A stretch of DNA of 64,000 nucleotides from Sulfurospirillum sp. (GTDB lineage Bacteria; Campylobacterota; Campylobacteria; Campylobacterales; Arcobacteraceae), in NCBI GenBank assembly GCA_030491005.1, contig JAKZMJ010000005.1:62001-126000 (forward strand), given 5' to 3'. This document shows, one piece after another, positions 1-9,215 of this stretch (within the stretch, counting starts at the first letter, position 1; each line of letters opens with the position of its first letter). A model generated the notes under the pieces. It made no database searches, was not told the DNA's origin, and saw only the letters and a program-made list of their open reading frames with translations. The position numbers and the translations under genes are program-made.

Positions 1-181
1 TATTTTGTAAAATATGATAGGCATCTTTTAGGCAAAAAGAGCTAAAACAATTATAATTTAAATCGCTAAAGGTACGTACTAATATCTTATTAACTGATTT
101 TGAATCTTCAACAATAAGAATGTTATAATCAGATGTATTGAAAATAAAATTGCTTTTTACTGTTTTTATAAAAGAAGACAT
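1..181 (-). CDS. Response regulator receiver-domain protein (partial, N-terminal end only)
   Basis: The first 60 codons of a minus-strand gene run off the left edge. The start ATG at 181 has an AGGA ribosome binding site 5 to 9 bases upstream. After about 18 residues the reading frame gives NILIVEDSKSVNKILVRTF, the first strand and acidic pocket of a CheY-like receiver domain (two acidic residues followed by S/K). The phosphorylated Asp and any output domain lie outside the window, so its partner kinase and output cannot be told. Confidence 0.7.
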   Translation of the reverse strand, partial: MSSFIKTVKSNFIFNTSDYNILIVEDSKSVNKILVRTFSDLNYNCFSSFCLKDAYHILQN

Positions 182-347
182 TTTTTTCCTATTTATAGCT
201 TAAAAATTTTATCTAAATATTTAGCTTAAGATTGTATCTAAATTTTTAGAAAATTCCACTTAAGATTTAAATTATAACAAAAAATAACTTCATAAGTTTT
301 ATTTAGCTAAACTGTTTTACTAATTTTAAACATCAAAGGTACAAAAT

Positions 348-1712
348 ATGAATAATTGGAATCCTGATAGTTGGAGAGACTTTCCAATAAAACAACAACC
401 ACAATATCCAGATTTAGATAAATTAATAAAAGTTGAAGAAGAATTAAAATCATATCCTCCTTTAATCTTTGCAGGTGAAGCTTTGAAATTAAAAGAAAAC
501 TTAGCAGATGTAGTAAATGGTAAAGCTTTTTTATTACAAGGTGGAGATTGTGCTGAATCATTTTCACAATTTAATGCAAATAATATTAAAGATTTATTCA
601 AAGTTATGATGCAAATGGCAGTTGTTCTAACCTTTGCAGGTTCTTGTCCAGTTGTAAAAGTAGGTCGAATTGCTGGACAATTTGCAAAACCAAGGTCTGC
701 TGATTTTGAAGAAATAAATGGAATTTCTCTACCTTCTTATAGAGGTGATATAATTAATGATATTGAATTTACACAAAAAGGAAGAATTCCTAAAGCAAAA
801 AGATTATTAAAAGCATATAATCAAAGTGCGGCTACATTAAATCTTTTACGAGCATTTGCAAGAGGAGGAATGGCTAATTTAAATCAAGTTCATTCTTGGA
901 ATCTTGATTTTGTTAAAGACAATACTTTAGGCTCAAAATATGATGATTTGGCAACAAAAATATCAGATACTTTGTCATTTATGAAGTCCTGTGGCATTAC
1001 AACTGAAAATACTATACAACTAACACAAACAACACTATTTACTTCTCATGAAGCTTTATTATTAAACTATGAAGAAGCATTAACAAGAAAAGATTCAATT
1101 ACAGGTGATTGGTTTAATTGTGCTGCTCATATGCTTTGGATTGGTGATCGAACAAGAGATTTAAGCCAAGCACATATAGAATACTTTAGAGGTATTAAAA
1201 ATCCAATTGGATGTAAAGTTGGACCTTCTATGAAAGAAGATGAATTAATTAGATTAATAGATGCTCTAAACCCTGATAATGAAGCAGGAAGGCTTAATCT
1301 AATAGTAAGAATGGGAAATGAAAAAATTGCAGATTTATTTCCAAAGTTACTTAAAAAAGTAAGCCAAGAAGGTAAAAATATATTATGGTCTTGCGATCCA
1401 ATGCACGGAAATACTATAAAAGCAAGTAATTCTTATAAAACAAGAGATTTTGATGCTATTTTAGGTGAAGTTAAACAATTCTTTCAAATTCATAAAACAC
1501 AAGGTACATATGCAGGTGGAATTCACTTAGAAATGACAGGGCAAAATGTGACTGAATGTACAGGTTCAACATCATCAGCAATCACACAAGAAGCTTTAGC
1601 TAAAAGATATCATACTCAATGTGACCCTCGTTTAAATGCAGATCAAGCGTTAGAGTTATCTTTTATGATAGCTCAAACATTAAAAGACGCTAGAAAAGAT
1701 TTAGTACTTTAA
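348..1712 (+). CDS. Class II 3-deoxy-7-phosphoheptulonate (DAHP) synthase
   Basis: Condenses phosphoenolpyruvate and erythrose 4-phosphate, the first step of the shikimate pathway to aromatic amino acids. At 454 aa it has the usual length of the plant-like class II enzymes. Visible class II signatures are QGGDCAESF (about residue 65), the [21 protein letters not shown]-type segment (from about residue 109), KVGPSM (about 285), DPMHGNT (about 347) and [18 protein letters not shown] (about 392). The ATG follows an AAAGG site. It converges on the ArsC-like gene, an arrangement also known in Campylobacter. A hairpin terminator lies just after the stop. Feedback regulation cannot be read from the sequence. 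Confidence 0.96.
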   Translation: MNNWNPDSWRDFPIKQQPQYPDLDKLIKVEEELKSYPPLIFAGEALKLKENLADVVNGKAFLLQGGDCAESFSQFNANNIKDLFKVMMQMAVVLTFAGSCPVVKVGRIAGQFAKPRSADFEEINGISLPSYRGDIINDIEFTQKGRIPKAKRLLKAYNQSAATLNLLRAFARGGMANLNQVHSWNLDFVKDNTLGSKYDDLATKISDTLSFMKSCGITTENTIQLTQTTLFTSHEALLLNYEEALTRKDSITGDWFNCAAHMLWIGDRTRDLSQAHIEYFRGIKNPIGCKVGPSMKEDELIRLIDALNPDNEAGRLNLIVRMGNEKIADLFPKLLKKVSQEGKNILWSCDPMHGNTIKASNSYKTRDFDAILGEVKQFFQIHKTQGTYAGGIHLEMTGQNVTECTGSTSSAITQEALAKRYHTQCDPRLNADQALELSFMIAQTLKDARKDLVL

Positions 1713-1724
1713 TTTACTTTATAA

Positions 1725-1754
1725 ACAGCTATAAAAAAGTATTTTTATAGCTGT
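1725..1754. terminator. Bidirectional hairpin terminator between DAHP synthase and arsC-like gene
   Basis: Perfect 13-bp stem (ACAGCTATAAAAA at 1725-1737 pairing with 1742-1754) around a 4-base loop. The 3' arm is U-rich in both directions. It sits in the 16-base convergent gap and reaches into the last codons of the minus-strand gene, so one hairpin probably serves both transcripts. Confidence 0.65.
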
Positions 1755-2070
1755 CTTCATTAAATCCTAATAAAATTTTACTATCAAAAGATATAAGAGG
1801 TCTTTTAAAAAGCATTGGTTCATCGTGTAAATGTTGTATTTTTTGCTCTAAATTTAAATTCAACTCTTTTAAATTTAAGTTTTTATACTTTGCTCCTTTT
1901 GAATTTAAGAGTAAATCAATATCAATTTGTTTTGTCCAGTCTTGTATTAGTGCTAAAGTTGGAGATTCTTTTTTAAAATCTATAAAATCAACTTCTAAAT
2001 TGTTTTCCTTAAAAAAACTTAAGGCTTTTCTCACACTAGTTCAAGTTTTAATTCCATAAACTTGTAACAT
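1729..2070 (-). CDS. ArsC/Spx-family (YffB-like) protein with in-frame TGA at the catalytic Cys: candidate selenoprotein
   Basis: An open frame from GTG 2034 to 1729 encodes a thioredoxin-fold ArsC/Spx-family protein but lacks the N-terminal strand and redox Cys. These appear if translation starts at ATG 2070 (AGGA site 7 bases upstream): MLQVYGIKT, then TGA at 2043-2041, then TSVRKALSFF. Relatives read GIKTC at this point, so TGA stands exactly where the active-site Cys belongs. With the TGA read through, the product is 113 aa, the normal family length. A bacterial SECIS-like stem-loop follows. The gene starts 8 bases after gatC and is probably cotranscribed. The substrate is unknown; related proteins are called arsenate reductase-like without proof. 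Alternatives are a nonsense mutation or a sequencing error. Confidence 0.75.
2007..2024 (-). promoter_or_regulatory. Candidate bacterial SECIS element
   Basis: On the coding strand a perfect 6-bp stem CCTTAA/TTAAGG closes a 6-base loop GTTTTT. It starts 16 bases after the TGA, so the loop is 22 bases downstream, inside the 16-37 base range described for bacterial SECIS elements. The loop begins with G, also as described. It is too close to the start of the gene to be a terminator. SelB binding is inferred, not shown. Confidence 0.6.
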
Positions 2071-2078
2071 AATAAATC

Positions 2079-2369
2079 CTATTCTATGATTTTAGGTACG
2101 ATAAAGTAACCATTTTCTTGTTTTGGTGCATGTTTTAATATATGTTGGGATACTTCCAAATCTTGCTTTGCTATATCTTCTCTTAAAGCAGTTCCACCTT
2201 TTACTGTATTAAATGTTGCTTCAATATTAGATACATCAATATCATCTAAGTTTTTAGCAAAATCAATAATTTCAGCAAGTTCAGATTTTAAATCATCTCT
2301 TCTTTCTTCATTTATTTGCAAACTTGAAAGTTTTGCCAGTTTGTCAATTAATTTATCATCAACAGTCAT
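2079..2369 (-). CDS. gatC: Asp-tRNA(Asn)/Glu-tRNA(Gln) amidotransferase subunit C
   Basis: Small stabilising subunit of the GatCAB transamidase, which turns misacylated Glu-tRNA(Gln) and Asp-tRNA(Asn) into the correct aminoacyl-tRNAs. The 96-aa length, the N-terminal helix DKLIDKLAKLSSLQ, the LAEIIDFAKNL segment and the LREDI turn near the C-terminus are typical. gatA and gatB are not adjacent, as is usual in Campylobacterota. The selenoprotein candidate follows after 8 bases, suggesting a two-gene transcript. Confidence 0.93.
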   Translation of the reverse strand: MTVDDKLIDKLAKLSSLQINEERRDDLKSELAEIIDFAKNLDDIDVSNIEATFNTVKGGTALREDIAKQDLEVSQHILKHAPKQENGYFIVPKIIE

Positions 2370-2493
2370 ATTTATCCTTCATATATTTAACTAAAGCATT
2401 ATATATAAATTTAACTTAGATAAGCAAAGATTTATTTTTAGATTTTTTATCTTTTATAGTATACTTCCATAAAAATACTAAAGGATGTCAATT

Positions 2494-3519
2494 ATGAAAA
2501 TGAATTATTATGATATTGTGATAATTGGAGGAGGTCCTGGAGGAATTGCAACAGCTATTGAAGCAGCTGTTCATGGGATTGAAAATATATTAATAATCGA
2601 TAAAGCAAATAATCACTCAAATACTATTAGAAAATTTTATAAAGACAATAAAAAAGTAGATAAAGACTGGAAAGGACAATCTGTAAATATTGAAGGAAAT
2701 ATTCCTTTTATGGATGGTACAAAAGAAACTACGTTGGACTTTTTCGATAAATTATTAGATGAAGAAAAAATTGATACAGCTTTTAATACAGAAGTAGAAA
2801 ATATTATTAAAAAAGATGATTTATTTTTAATCACAACAGCTACACAAAGTTTTCAAGCCTTAGCTGTCGTTATTGCTATTGGTAAAATGGGAAAACCAAA
2901 TAAACCATCATATAAAATTCCTCTATCAATAAGACCTTTAATTAATTTTAATTTAGATAAGTGTTCACAAGGTGAAAAAATTTTAGTCGTAGGTGGAGGA
3001 AATTCGGCAGCTGAATATGCTTATGAATTAGCAGAACAAAATAATCAAGTAACTTTAGTATATAGAAAAGATAAGTTTTCACGCTTAAATCCTGATAATG
3101 AAAGTATTTTAAAACAATACAATGGACAAGAAAAATTAAGATTAAGAATGAATACTGATATTATTGGGATAGAAAATGAACATGGAAGATTAAAAGTCAG
3201 TTTTACAGATGATTATTATACTATTTATGATAGAGCAATTTATGCTATTGGAGGAACTTCTCCTGTGGATTTTTTAAAAAAATGTGGTATCAAACTTGAT
3301 GAAAATAATAAGCCAATACATGATGAACATTATAGAACTAATATTCATTGTATGTATATAGCTGGTGATATTGCCTTTAATACAGGTGGTTGTATTGCTG
3401 CTGCTTTAAATCATGGCTATCATATAGTTAATTCTTTTATGAGGAAAAGTGGAAAAATATATGCACATACAAACAAAATAGAAGAGTTTTTTAAAAATAA
3501 TCCTACTTTTAAAGGATAA
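2494..3519 (+). CDS. NAD(P)/FAD-dependent oxidoreductase, thioredoxin reductase-like
   Basis: Two-dinucleotide-binding-domain flavoprotein of about 341 aa. The FAD fold begins DIVIIGGGPGGIATAIEAA (residue 5 on). A second Rossmann motif, ILVVGGGNSAAEYAYELA (about 166), should bind NAD(P)H, and YIAGDIA (about 290) is the C-terminal FAD motif. The CxxC pair of thioredoxin reductase is not visible at the usual position, so it resembles the YpdA/ferredoxin-NADP reductase branch; the electron acceptor is unknown. ATG 2494 was chosen because AAGGA lies 8 bases upstream, while an in-frame ATG at 2485 overlaps that site. Confidence 0.85.
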   Translation: MKMNYYDIVIIGGGPGGIATAIEAAVHGIENILIIDKANNHSNTIRKFYKDNKKVDKDWKGQSVNIEGNIPFMDGTKETTLDFFDKLLDEEKIDTAFNTEVENIIKKDDLFLITTATQSFQALAVVIAIGKMGKPNKPSYKIPLSIRPLINFNLDKCSQGEKILVVGGGNSAAEYAYELAEQNNQVTLVYRKDKFSRLNPDNESILKQYNGQEKLRLRMNTDIIGIENEHGRLKVSFTDDYYTIYDRAIYAIGGTSPVDFLKKCGIKLDENNKPIHDEHYRTNIHCMYIAGDIAFNTGGCIAAALNHGYHIVNSFMRKSGKIYAHTNKIEEFFKNNPTFKG

Positions 3520-3572
3520 ATAAATTTTATATTTACTTTTAGTTAAATATGCTTTTATTGATATTATAAACT

Positions 3573-4364
3573 TTATTTATTTGCTTTTATATAAAGATTT
3601 TTTTGAACTCCATTTGTAGCTAATCGTTCTTCAATTATGAAAAGATTATTTTTTTCTTTGATTAAGTCTGAGAGTTTTTTATAGCCATAGAGTCTTGAAT
3701 CAAAATCTGGCTGTAATTTTGTGAGGTAACTGCCAAAAGTTCCTAGGTGTGCCCAACCTGTGTCGTCAATTGATTGATCAAGAGCATCTAAAAGAAATTT
3801 TACGGGAAAATTTATTTTTAAATCATCTACATGTTTTAATTCTTGAGTTTTAATATTTATTTCAGAATTTTCAATATTTATATTATTTGTATTTGGTCTT
3901 AATATTTCTGTAAAAATAAATTTATGACAGGCATTTCTAAAGGCTATTGGTGTTTTTTTTTCACCAAAACCTAGCACCGTTAGTCCTTCTTCTTTTAAAC
4001 GAACAGCTAGCCCTGTAAAGTCACTATCACTTGTAATTAAACAAAAACCATCAAATTTACGGGTATACAATAAGTCCATGGCATCAATAATCATAGTACT
4101 GTCCGTAGCATTTTTTCCTGTTGTATATGCAAATTGTTGAATAGGTTTTATAGCATATGTTTGAAGAACTTTTTTCCAAGAAGCACTTGTAGGTGAAGTA
4201 AAATCCCCATATATTCTTTTTACATTAGCCTCTCCATATCTAGCTATTTCTGCAAAAAGTCCTTCGGTGACTGTTGCTTGAGCATTATCTGCATCTATTA
4301 ATACAGCTAATCTAAGTATTCTCTCTTCTGATTCATTTTTTACTATTAATTTATTGGTAGTCAT
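3573..4364 (-). CDS. NYN-domain putative RNase with C-terminal OST-HTH/LOTUS domain
   Basis: 263 aa. Residues about 15-150 form a NYN (PIN-like) nuclease domain: AVLIDADNAQ near the start, DSTMIIDAMDLLY and LITSDSDFTGLAVRLKEEG, with acidic residues spaced for metal-dependent RNA cleavage. Residues about 185-262 fit an OST-HTH/LOTUS module (LLDALDQSIDDTGWAHLGTFG, then SRLYGYKKLSDLI), known to bind RNA, including G-quadruplex RNA in studied cases. The family is widespread but its targets are unknown. It follows infA after about 215 bases and a terminator, so it is probably a separate transcript. No signal peptide; cytoplasmic. Confidence 0.85.
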   Translation of the reverse strand: MTTNKLIVKNESEERILRLAVLIDADNAQATVTEGLFAEIARYGEANVKRIYGDFTSPTSASWKKVLQTYAIKPIQQFAYTTGKNATDSTMIIDAMDLLYTRKFDGFCLITSDSDFTGLAVRLKEEGLTVLGFGEKKTPIAFRNACHKFIFTEILRPNTNNINIENSEINIKTQELKHVDDLKINFPVKFLLDALDQSIDDTGWAHLGTFGSYLTKLQPDFDSRLYGYKKLSDLIKEKNNLFIIEERLATNGVQKNLYIKANK

Positions 4365-4540
4365 TCTAATTCCTTTTTCAAATACGAATCATTATAGTAA
4401 AAGAAATATAAAAACTTATATAAAATCAAGTATAAGTACAATTATAAAAGTACTTTGTAAAAGGAAGAAGATTAATTATTTTATAAAAAAGTAACTACTC
4501 TACTCTTTATAAGAGAAAAATAATACTTTATTTATAGTAT

Positions 4541-4580
4541 TTAAAAAAGAATAACTCTTTTATATTAAAAATATAAAAGA
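4541..4580 (-). terminator. Terminator after infA, end of the S10-spc operon
   Basis: In the minus direction a 9-bp AT-rich stem (4579-4571 with 4565-4557) and a 5-base loop begin just after the infA stop, followed within about 15 bases by six Ts. The stem is weak but well placed. The next gene leftward starts at 4364. Confidence 0.5.
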
Positions 4581-4581
4581 A

Positions 4582-4800
4582 CTATTTATATCTGTGAGTA
4601 ATTCTTCCCTTATCCAAAGAATAAGGAGTAATTTCAACTTTAACTTTATCATTTGGTAATATTTTAATATAATGCATTCTCATTTTACCAGAGATATGGC
4701 ATAAAACCACATGACTATTACTTAATTCAACTTTAAACATAGCATTTGGTAATGACTCAATTACCTTACCATCAATCACTATTACATCATCTTTTGCCAC
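4582..4800 (-). CDS. infA: Translation initiation factor IF-1
   Basis: 72-aa single OB-fold protein that occupies the ribosomal A site during initiation. It starts [11 protein letters not shown], has the basic [20 protein letters not shown] core and ends GRITHRYK, all standard for IF-1. It is the last gene of the operon, 14 bases after map. The alpha operon (rpmJ, rpsM, rpsK, rpsD, rpoA, rplQ), which follows infA in many bacteria, is not here, as in Campylobacter. Confidence 0.97.
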   Translation of the reverse strand: MAKDDVIVIDGKVIESLPNAMFKVELSNSHVVLCHISGKMRMHYIKILPNDKVKVEITPYSLDKGRITHRYK

Positions 4801-4814
4801 TTTAACTCCTATTT

Positions 4815-5579
4815 TTACTCTTCTAATTTACTTAAAATTACAGCTTTACCATTAATAACAGCCATTGTATGTTCATAATGGGAAGCTCTTAAACCATCTT
4901 TGGAAACGACATCCCAGTTATTTTTTAAGATAACTGGCTCTTGCTCTTTTTGACAAATCATAGGTTCTAAACAAAATACCATTCCATTTTTTATTTTTGG
5001 ACCAGCTTTAATATTAGATGTTTCTATATAATTTGGAATTTCTGGTTCACAATGAGGTTTTTTACCAATACCGTGACCACAAAAACGTGTCAATGGAACA
5101 TAACCTCTATTTCTAATAAATTTTTCAATGTGAGCTGATAATTCTTTAAATCTCATACCTTCTTTTATAATAGAAATAGCATAATATAAGGTGTCTTTAG
5201 AACAAGCTATTAAATCTTCATCTTCTTTAGAAATATGACCAATTGGCATAGTAATTGCAGCATCACCATACCACCCATCAATTTCACTACCAATATCAAG
5301 CCCAAGAATATCACCTTCTTTTAAAGCAATATCACTTGGAATTCCATGAATGATAACTTCATTTAATGAGGTACAAACAGCTGCTGGAAAGCCATATAAA
5401 CCTTTAAACGAAGGTCTTGCTCCTAGTTGTACTATAAATTCATCACCCATAGTATCAACTTCTTTTAATGTCATACCAGCTTTTACATTATTTTTTAAAT
5501 AATCTAATGTTTTAGCAACAGCCAAAGAGGCTATTCTAAGTTTTTCTATTTCTTTTGGTTTTCTTAGTGCAATTGCCAT
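4815..5579 (-). CDS. map: Type I methionine aminopeptidase
   Basis: Removes the initiator methionine from nascent proteins. 254 aa. The metal-binding residues are visible: Asp pair in LGLDIG and YGDAAIT (about 93-107), His in [16 protein letters not shown] (about 168), Glu in CLEPMI (about 201) and Glu in YEHTMAV (about 235). There is no N-terminal zinc extension, so it is the short bacterial type Ia. It lies between secY (5-base gap) and infA, the common arrangement. Confidence 0.97.
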   Translation of the reverse strand: MAIALRKPKEIEKLRIASLAVAKTLDYLKNNVKAGMTLKEVDTMGDEFIVQLGARPSFKGLYGFPAAVCTSLNEVIIHGIPSDIALKEGDILGLDIGSEIDGWYGDAAITMPIGHISKEDEDLIACSKDTLYYAISIIKEGMRFKELSAHIEKFIRNRGYVPLTRFCGHGIGKKPHCEPEIPNYIETSNIKAGPKIKNGMVFCLEPMICQKEQEPVILKNNWDVVSKDGLRASHYEHTMAVINGKAVILSKLEE

Positions 5580-5584
5580 AAGTC

Positions 5585-6850
5585 CTATAAACCAACAGCA
5601 CTTAATGTTTCATATTTATTCATATATTGTTGTGCTTCAATTTTTCTCATAGTATCAATTGCTACTTGAACAACAATTAAAACAGCAACCCCTCCAAAAT
5701 AAAATGGAACTCCCATAGCTTTTACTAAAAGCCAAGGCAAAGTTGAAACTGAGGCTAAATATAATGCACCCCAAAATGTTAGTTTTCCTGCGACATCATT
5801 TAAAAACTCAGCAGTTGATGTTCCAGGACGAACTCCTGGAATAAATCCACCTTGTTTTTTCAAGTTTTCAGAAATATCTTTTGCATTGAATGTAATTGAT
5901 GCATAAAAGAACGCAAAAAACACTACAAATAAGAACATAAAAACATTGAATGAATATGAAGTAGGACTTAAATAATCTGCTAAGACTAAAAGATATTCAT
6001 TTTGTGTACCTTGCAAAATAGTTGCAGGAAACATTAAAATAGCTGAGGCAAAAATAGCAGGAATTACACCTGAAAGATTTACTTTAATAGGAATATAATT
6101 CATCACTCTTTTGTTTTGATTTTGCATCATCACTTTTCTTGAATAAGAAACAGGAACTCTTCGCTCACCTAATTCTACATATATAATAGAACCAACCGTA
6201 GCTAAAATAATAACTATAATTGCAATAACGGTTAGAAAATTCATCTGTCCATTATTAACTAAATCAATAGTTCCACCAATAGCACTAGGAATTGCTGAGA
6301 CTATACCTGCAAATATAATTAATGAAATACCATTACCGATACCTCTTTGTGTGATTTGTTCACCAATCCACATTAGAAGCATAGTTCCTGTTAACATGGA
6401 AATAGAAGATACTGCTATAAAAGTATCCATATCTATGGATATCGCATTCTCTCCACTTGAACCAGTTAAGGAATTTAAGCCCATGGATACACCAATAGAT
6501 TGAATAAGTGTTATTACAATAGTAGCATATCTTATAATTTGCATATATTTTTGCATACCATCTTTTTCTTTTTTCATTTTTCCAAGAGCTGGAAAAGTTG
6601 CCGCTAACAACTCCATAATAATTGAAGCTGTGATATAAGGCATAATACCTAAAGAAATAATACTTAATCTCTCAATTGCATTACCACTAAACATATTTAC
6701 TAATCCAAGAGCATTATTCGCATTTGTATCAAAAAATTCTTTTACAACATCTATATTAACTCCAGGAACTGGTACATATGCCAATAACCTATAAATAAAT
6801 ATAAAACCTAATGTTAGAAGTATCTTATTAATTAGATCCTTACTCATCAT
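5585..6850 (-). CDS. secY: Preprotein translocase channel subunit SecY
   Basis: Forms the membrane pore of the SecYEG translocon. 421 aa with about ten hydrophobic segments. Typical SecY marks are PGVNIDVVKEFF after TM1, GIMPYITASIIMELL (TM2b), TQRGIGNGISLIIFAGIV, the cytosolic loop ERRVPVSYSRKV and GGFIPGVRPG. ATG 6850 overlaps the rplO stop; the next codon but one, ATG 6847, is an equally possible start. It is translationally coupled to rplO. Confidence 0.97.
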   Translation of the reverse strand: MMSKDLINKILLTLGFIFIYRLLAYVPVPGVNIDVVKEFFDTNANNALGLVNMFSGNAIERLSIISLGIMPYITASIIMELLAATFPALGKMKKEKDGMQKYMQIIRYATIVITLIQSIGVSMGLNSLTGSSGENAISIDMDTFIAVSSISMLTGTMLLMWIGEQITQRGIGNGISLIIFAGIVSAIPSAIGGTIDLVNNGQMNFLTVIAIIVIILATVGSIIYVELGERRVPVSYSRKVMMQNQNKRVMNYIPIKVNLSGVIPAIFASAILMFPATILQGTQNEYLLVLADYLSPTSYSFNVFMFLFVVFFAFFYASITFNAKDISENLKKQGGFIPGVRPGTSTAEFLNDVAGKLTFWGALYLASVSTLPWLLVKAMGVPFYFGGVAVLIVVQVAIDTMRKIEAQQYMNKYETLSAVGL

Positions 6851-7248
6851 TAGTTACCAGTTGTTGTGACATTATCATCTTTAATGTTAGGAAGTAATCC
6901 TTTAGCAGTTTTACCAATTAATTTTACTTTTGTAACACTTTTAGATAATTTATACACAGACTTAATTGTTTCAATAGTTAGCTCTTCAAGTTTTGCAACT
7001 TGTTTAACTTTATCAACATTAATTGTATAAGGTTTAGATACTCTTGAAAAAAAACCAACCTTTGGAAGTCTTCTATGAATTGGTTGTTGACCACCTTCAA
7101 AACCTCTTTTGATTTTATATCCAGATCTAGATTTTTGACCTTTATGACCTCTTGTAGCAGTCTTGCCCATTCCTGAAGCTTGACCACGACCAACTCTTTT
7201 AATCTTTCTTGAGCTACCACTTGCAGCTTTTAAGTTATCTAATACCAT
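6850..7248 (-). CDS. rplO: 50S ribosomal protein L15
   Basis: 132-aa 23S rRNA-binding protein of late 50S assembly. The glycine/arginine-rich N-terminus ([20 protein letters not shown]), [18 protein letters not shown] and the C-terminal [14 protein letters not shown] helix are typical. It follows rpsE directly: no rpmD (L30) between them, a loss normal for this phylum. Confidence 0.96.
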   Translation of the reverse strand: MVLDNLKAASGSSRKIKRVGRGQASGMGKTATRGHKGQKSRSGYKIKRGFEGGQQPIHRRLPKVGFFSRVSKPYTINVDKVKQVAKLEELTIETIKSVYKLSKSVTKVKLIGKTAKGLLPNIKDDNVTTTGN

Positions 7249-7253
7249 ATTGC

Positions 7254-7694
7254 TTATCCTTTTATTCTAGCTAATGCTTCAACAGTAGCTTGTACAAGGT
7301 TATTTGGATTATTTGAACCTAAAGACTTCGCAATAATATCTTTAATTCCTGAAAGTTCAAGAACAGGACGAGCTGCTCCACCTGCAATAAGTCCAGTACC
7401 TTCACTTGCTGGTTTTAATAGAATTTTACTAGCATTATATTTATGTTCAATATCATGTGCTATTGTTGTTCCTTTAATAGATACACTAACTAAACTTTTA
7501 AATGCATCGTCTAAAGCTTTTTTAATAGCATCTGGAACTTCTTTTGCTTTTCCAGTTCCAAATCCAATAGTGCCTTTTTTATCACCAACAACAACTAAAG
7601 CTGTAAATCTAAATCTTCTACCACCTTTTACAACTTTTGTTACTCTTCCAATTTTAACGATTGCTTCTTGAAAATCATCTTTATTAATTGCCAT
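7254..7694 (-). CDS. rpsE: 30S ribosomal protein S5
   Basis: 146 aa. The double-stranded RNA-binding domain ([19 protein letters not shown]) and the C-terminal domain ([31 protein letters not shown]) are both present. S5 lies near the mRNA entry and decoding site. ATG 7694 is preferred over ATG 7697 because it leaves 6 rather than 3 bases after the AAAGG site. Confidence 0.96.
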   Translation of the reverse strand: MAINKDDFQEAIVKIGRVTKVVKGGRRFRFTALVVVGDKKGTIGFGTGKAKEVPDAIKKALDDAFKSLVSVSIKGTTIAHDIEHKYNASKILLKPASEGTGLIAGGAARPVLELSGIKDIIAKSLGSNNPNNLVQATVEALARIKG

Positions 7695-7703
7695 CATTAA
7701 CCT

Positions 7704-8063
7704 TTATAATTTAATACCATTATCTCTTAGTGCATCAGCAAATGCTGCAACTACACCGTGATAAAGGTATCCATTTCTATCAAACACGACAGATTTTATT
7801 TTTGCTGTTTTTAATTTTTCAGCAAACTCTGCACCTACTTTAACTGCATTTTCTTTATTAACACTTAATTCTAAAGTTTTAGAATTAATTGCTATTAATG
7901 TAGTACCATCAATATCATTAATAGCTTGAACACTTAAGTATTTATTAGATTTAAAAATTGAAACTCTTGGAATTTCAGAAGTACCAAAAATACTTCCTCT
8001 AATTTTCTTTTTTCTTTTTAATCTTAAAGTATTTTTCTTTGCTATGTCTTTTATTCTACTCAT
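7704..8063 (-). CDS. rplR: 50S ribosomal protein L18
   Basis: 119-aa 5S rRNA-binding protein. The basic N-terminus with RLKRKKKIRGSIFGT, IPRVSIFKSNKYLSVQAIND and the C-terminal FDRNGYLYHGVVAAFADALR match L18. Six bases separate it from rplF on one side and rpsE on the other within the spc section. Confidence 0.96.
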   Translation of the reverse strand: MSRIKDIAKKNTLRLKRKKKIRGSIFGTSEIPRVSIFKSNKYLSVQAINDIDGTTLIAINSKTLELSVNKENAVKVGAEFAEKLKTAKIKSVVFDRNGYLYHGVVAAFADALRDNGIKL

Positions 8064-8073
8064 AATTTACACC

Positions 8074-8607
8074 TTACTTCGCAGTTTTTCCAGCTTTTCT
8101 AACGATAACTTCGTCAGAATACTTAACACCCTTACCTTTATAAGGTTCTGGTTTTCTGTAGCCTCTTATAATTGCAGCACTTTGACCAACTTGTTGTTTG
8201 TCGGCACCTTTGATATGAATTAGATTTTTTTCAATACTAATTTCTAATCCTTGTGGAATTTCATAATTAATAGGATGTGAATAACCTAATTGTAATTCTA
8301 AAATTTTACCTTTAACAGCAGCTTTATAACCAACACCATTAATTTCTAAAGTTTTTGAAAAACCTTTATCAAGTCCTGTAATTGCATTATTTAATAAAGA
8401 TCTATATGTTCCCCAAAAGGCTAAAGATTCTTTTTCTTCTCCAACTCTTCCTAAGACAATATTCTTATCATTAATCTCAACACTAACTCTATTGTGTGTT
8501 TCAACACTTAAAATTTTATTTGATTTTTTTACATTAATAATAGAACCATCAACACTTACTTCAATTCCTGAAGGAATAATTATAGGTTTTTTTCCAATTC
8601 TTGACAT
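8074..8607 (-). CDS. rplF: 50S ribosomal protein L6
   Basis: 178 aa, two-domain protein near the GTPase centre of the 50S subunit. ATG 8607 opens [17 protein letters not shown], the family's usual N-terminus, and has GGGAGA 7 bases upstream. An upstream in-frame extension to 8661 merely overlaps rpsH and is not used. The C-terminal signature [15 protein letters not shown] is intact. Confidence 0.96.
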   Translation of the reverse strand: MSRIGKKPIIIPSGIEVSVDGSIINVKKSNKILSVETHNRVSVEINDKNIVLGRVGEEKESLAFWGTYRSLLNNAITGLDKGFSKTLEINGVGYKAAVKGKILELQLGYSHPINYEIPQGLEISIEKNLIHIKGADKQQVGQSAAIIRGYRKPEPYKGKGVKYSDEVIVRKAGKTAK

Positions 8608-8617
8608 TATATTCTCC

Positions 8618-9016
8618 CTACCAAACTGTACAAAGGACTTCACCACCAACATTAGCATCAAATGCCTCGTCGTTGGCTAAAACACCTTTGTTTGTAGAAA
8701 TAATAATTGTTCCATAACCATTTTTGAAAGTTTTAATGTCTTTAGAATTTTTATATACTCTTCGACCTGGTTTTGAAACACGCTTAATTTCATTAATTAC
8801 ACAAGCTTCATTATCATTATATTTTAATACAACTTGTATAGTTTTTTTATTATTCTTACCATCAATTACTTTAAAAGACTTTATATATTCTTTTTTTTCC
8901 AATACAGACAATACACCTACAACTGTATTAGAATGAAGCAAAGTTGTAACATCTAGTTTTCTTAATGCTGCATTTCTAATTCGAGTTATAGCATCTGCGA
9001 TCATATCATTCATCAT
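8618..9016 (-). CDS. rpsH: 30S ribosomal protein S8
   Basis: 132-aa 16S rRNA-binding protein, a central-domain assembly protein and in many bacteria a translational repressor of the spc operon. N-terminal [19 protein letters not shown] and the C-terminal [18 protein letters not shown] and GGEVLCTVW are standard. ATG 9016 lies 10 bases after a GGAG site. Confidence 0.96.
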   Translation of the reverse strand: MMNDMIADAITRIRNAALRKLDVTTLLHSNTVVGVLSVLEKKEYIKSFKVIDGKNNKKTIQVVLKYNDNEACVINEIKRVSKPGRRVYKNSKDIKTFKNGYGTIIISTNKGVLANDEAFDANVGGEVLCTVW

Positions 9017-9029
9017 AGCTAAATTTCTC

Positions 9030-9215
9030 CTACCAACTAGATTTTTTAACGCCAGGTAATAAACCTTCGTTCGCCATTTTTCTTAAACAAATTCTGCATA
9101 AACCAAAATCTCTATAAACAGAATGTGGTCTACCACAAACAGAACATCTTGAATATGCTCTTACTTTAAACTTAGGTTCTTTTTGTTGTTTTGAAATAAT
9201 AGATTTTTTTGCCAT
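9030..9215 (-). CDS. rpsN: 30S ribosomal protein S14, zinc-binding (type Z)
   Basis: 61-aa short form. Two CxxC pairs (CSVCGRPH and CRICLRKMA) show that it is the zinc-binding form rather than the long zinc-free form induced under zinc starvation in some bacteria. It overlaps the rplE stop by one base. Confidence 0.96.
   Translation of the reverse strand: MAKKSIISKQQKEPKFKVRAYSRCSVCGRPHSVYRDFGLCRICLRKMANEGLLPGVKKSSW

Noticed and set aside
6850-7697. Missing rpmD between rpsE and rplO, and no alpha operon after infA, as signs of deletion
   Set aside because: Both are normal for Campylobacterota, so not unusual.
8608-8661. Upstream extension of rplF
   Set aside because: It overlaps the end of rpsH and precedes a canonical MSRIGKKP start that has its own ribosome site.
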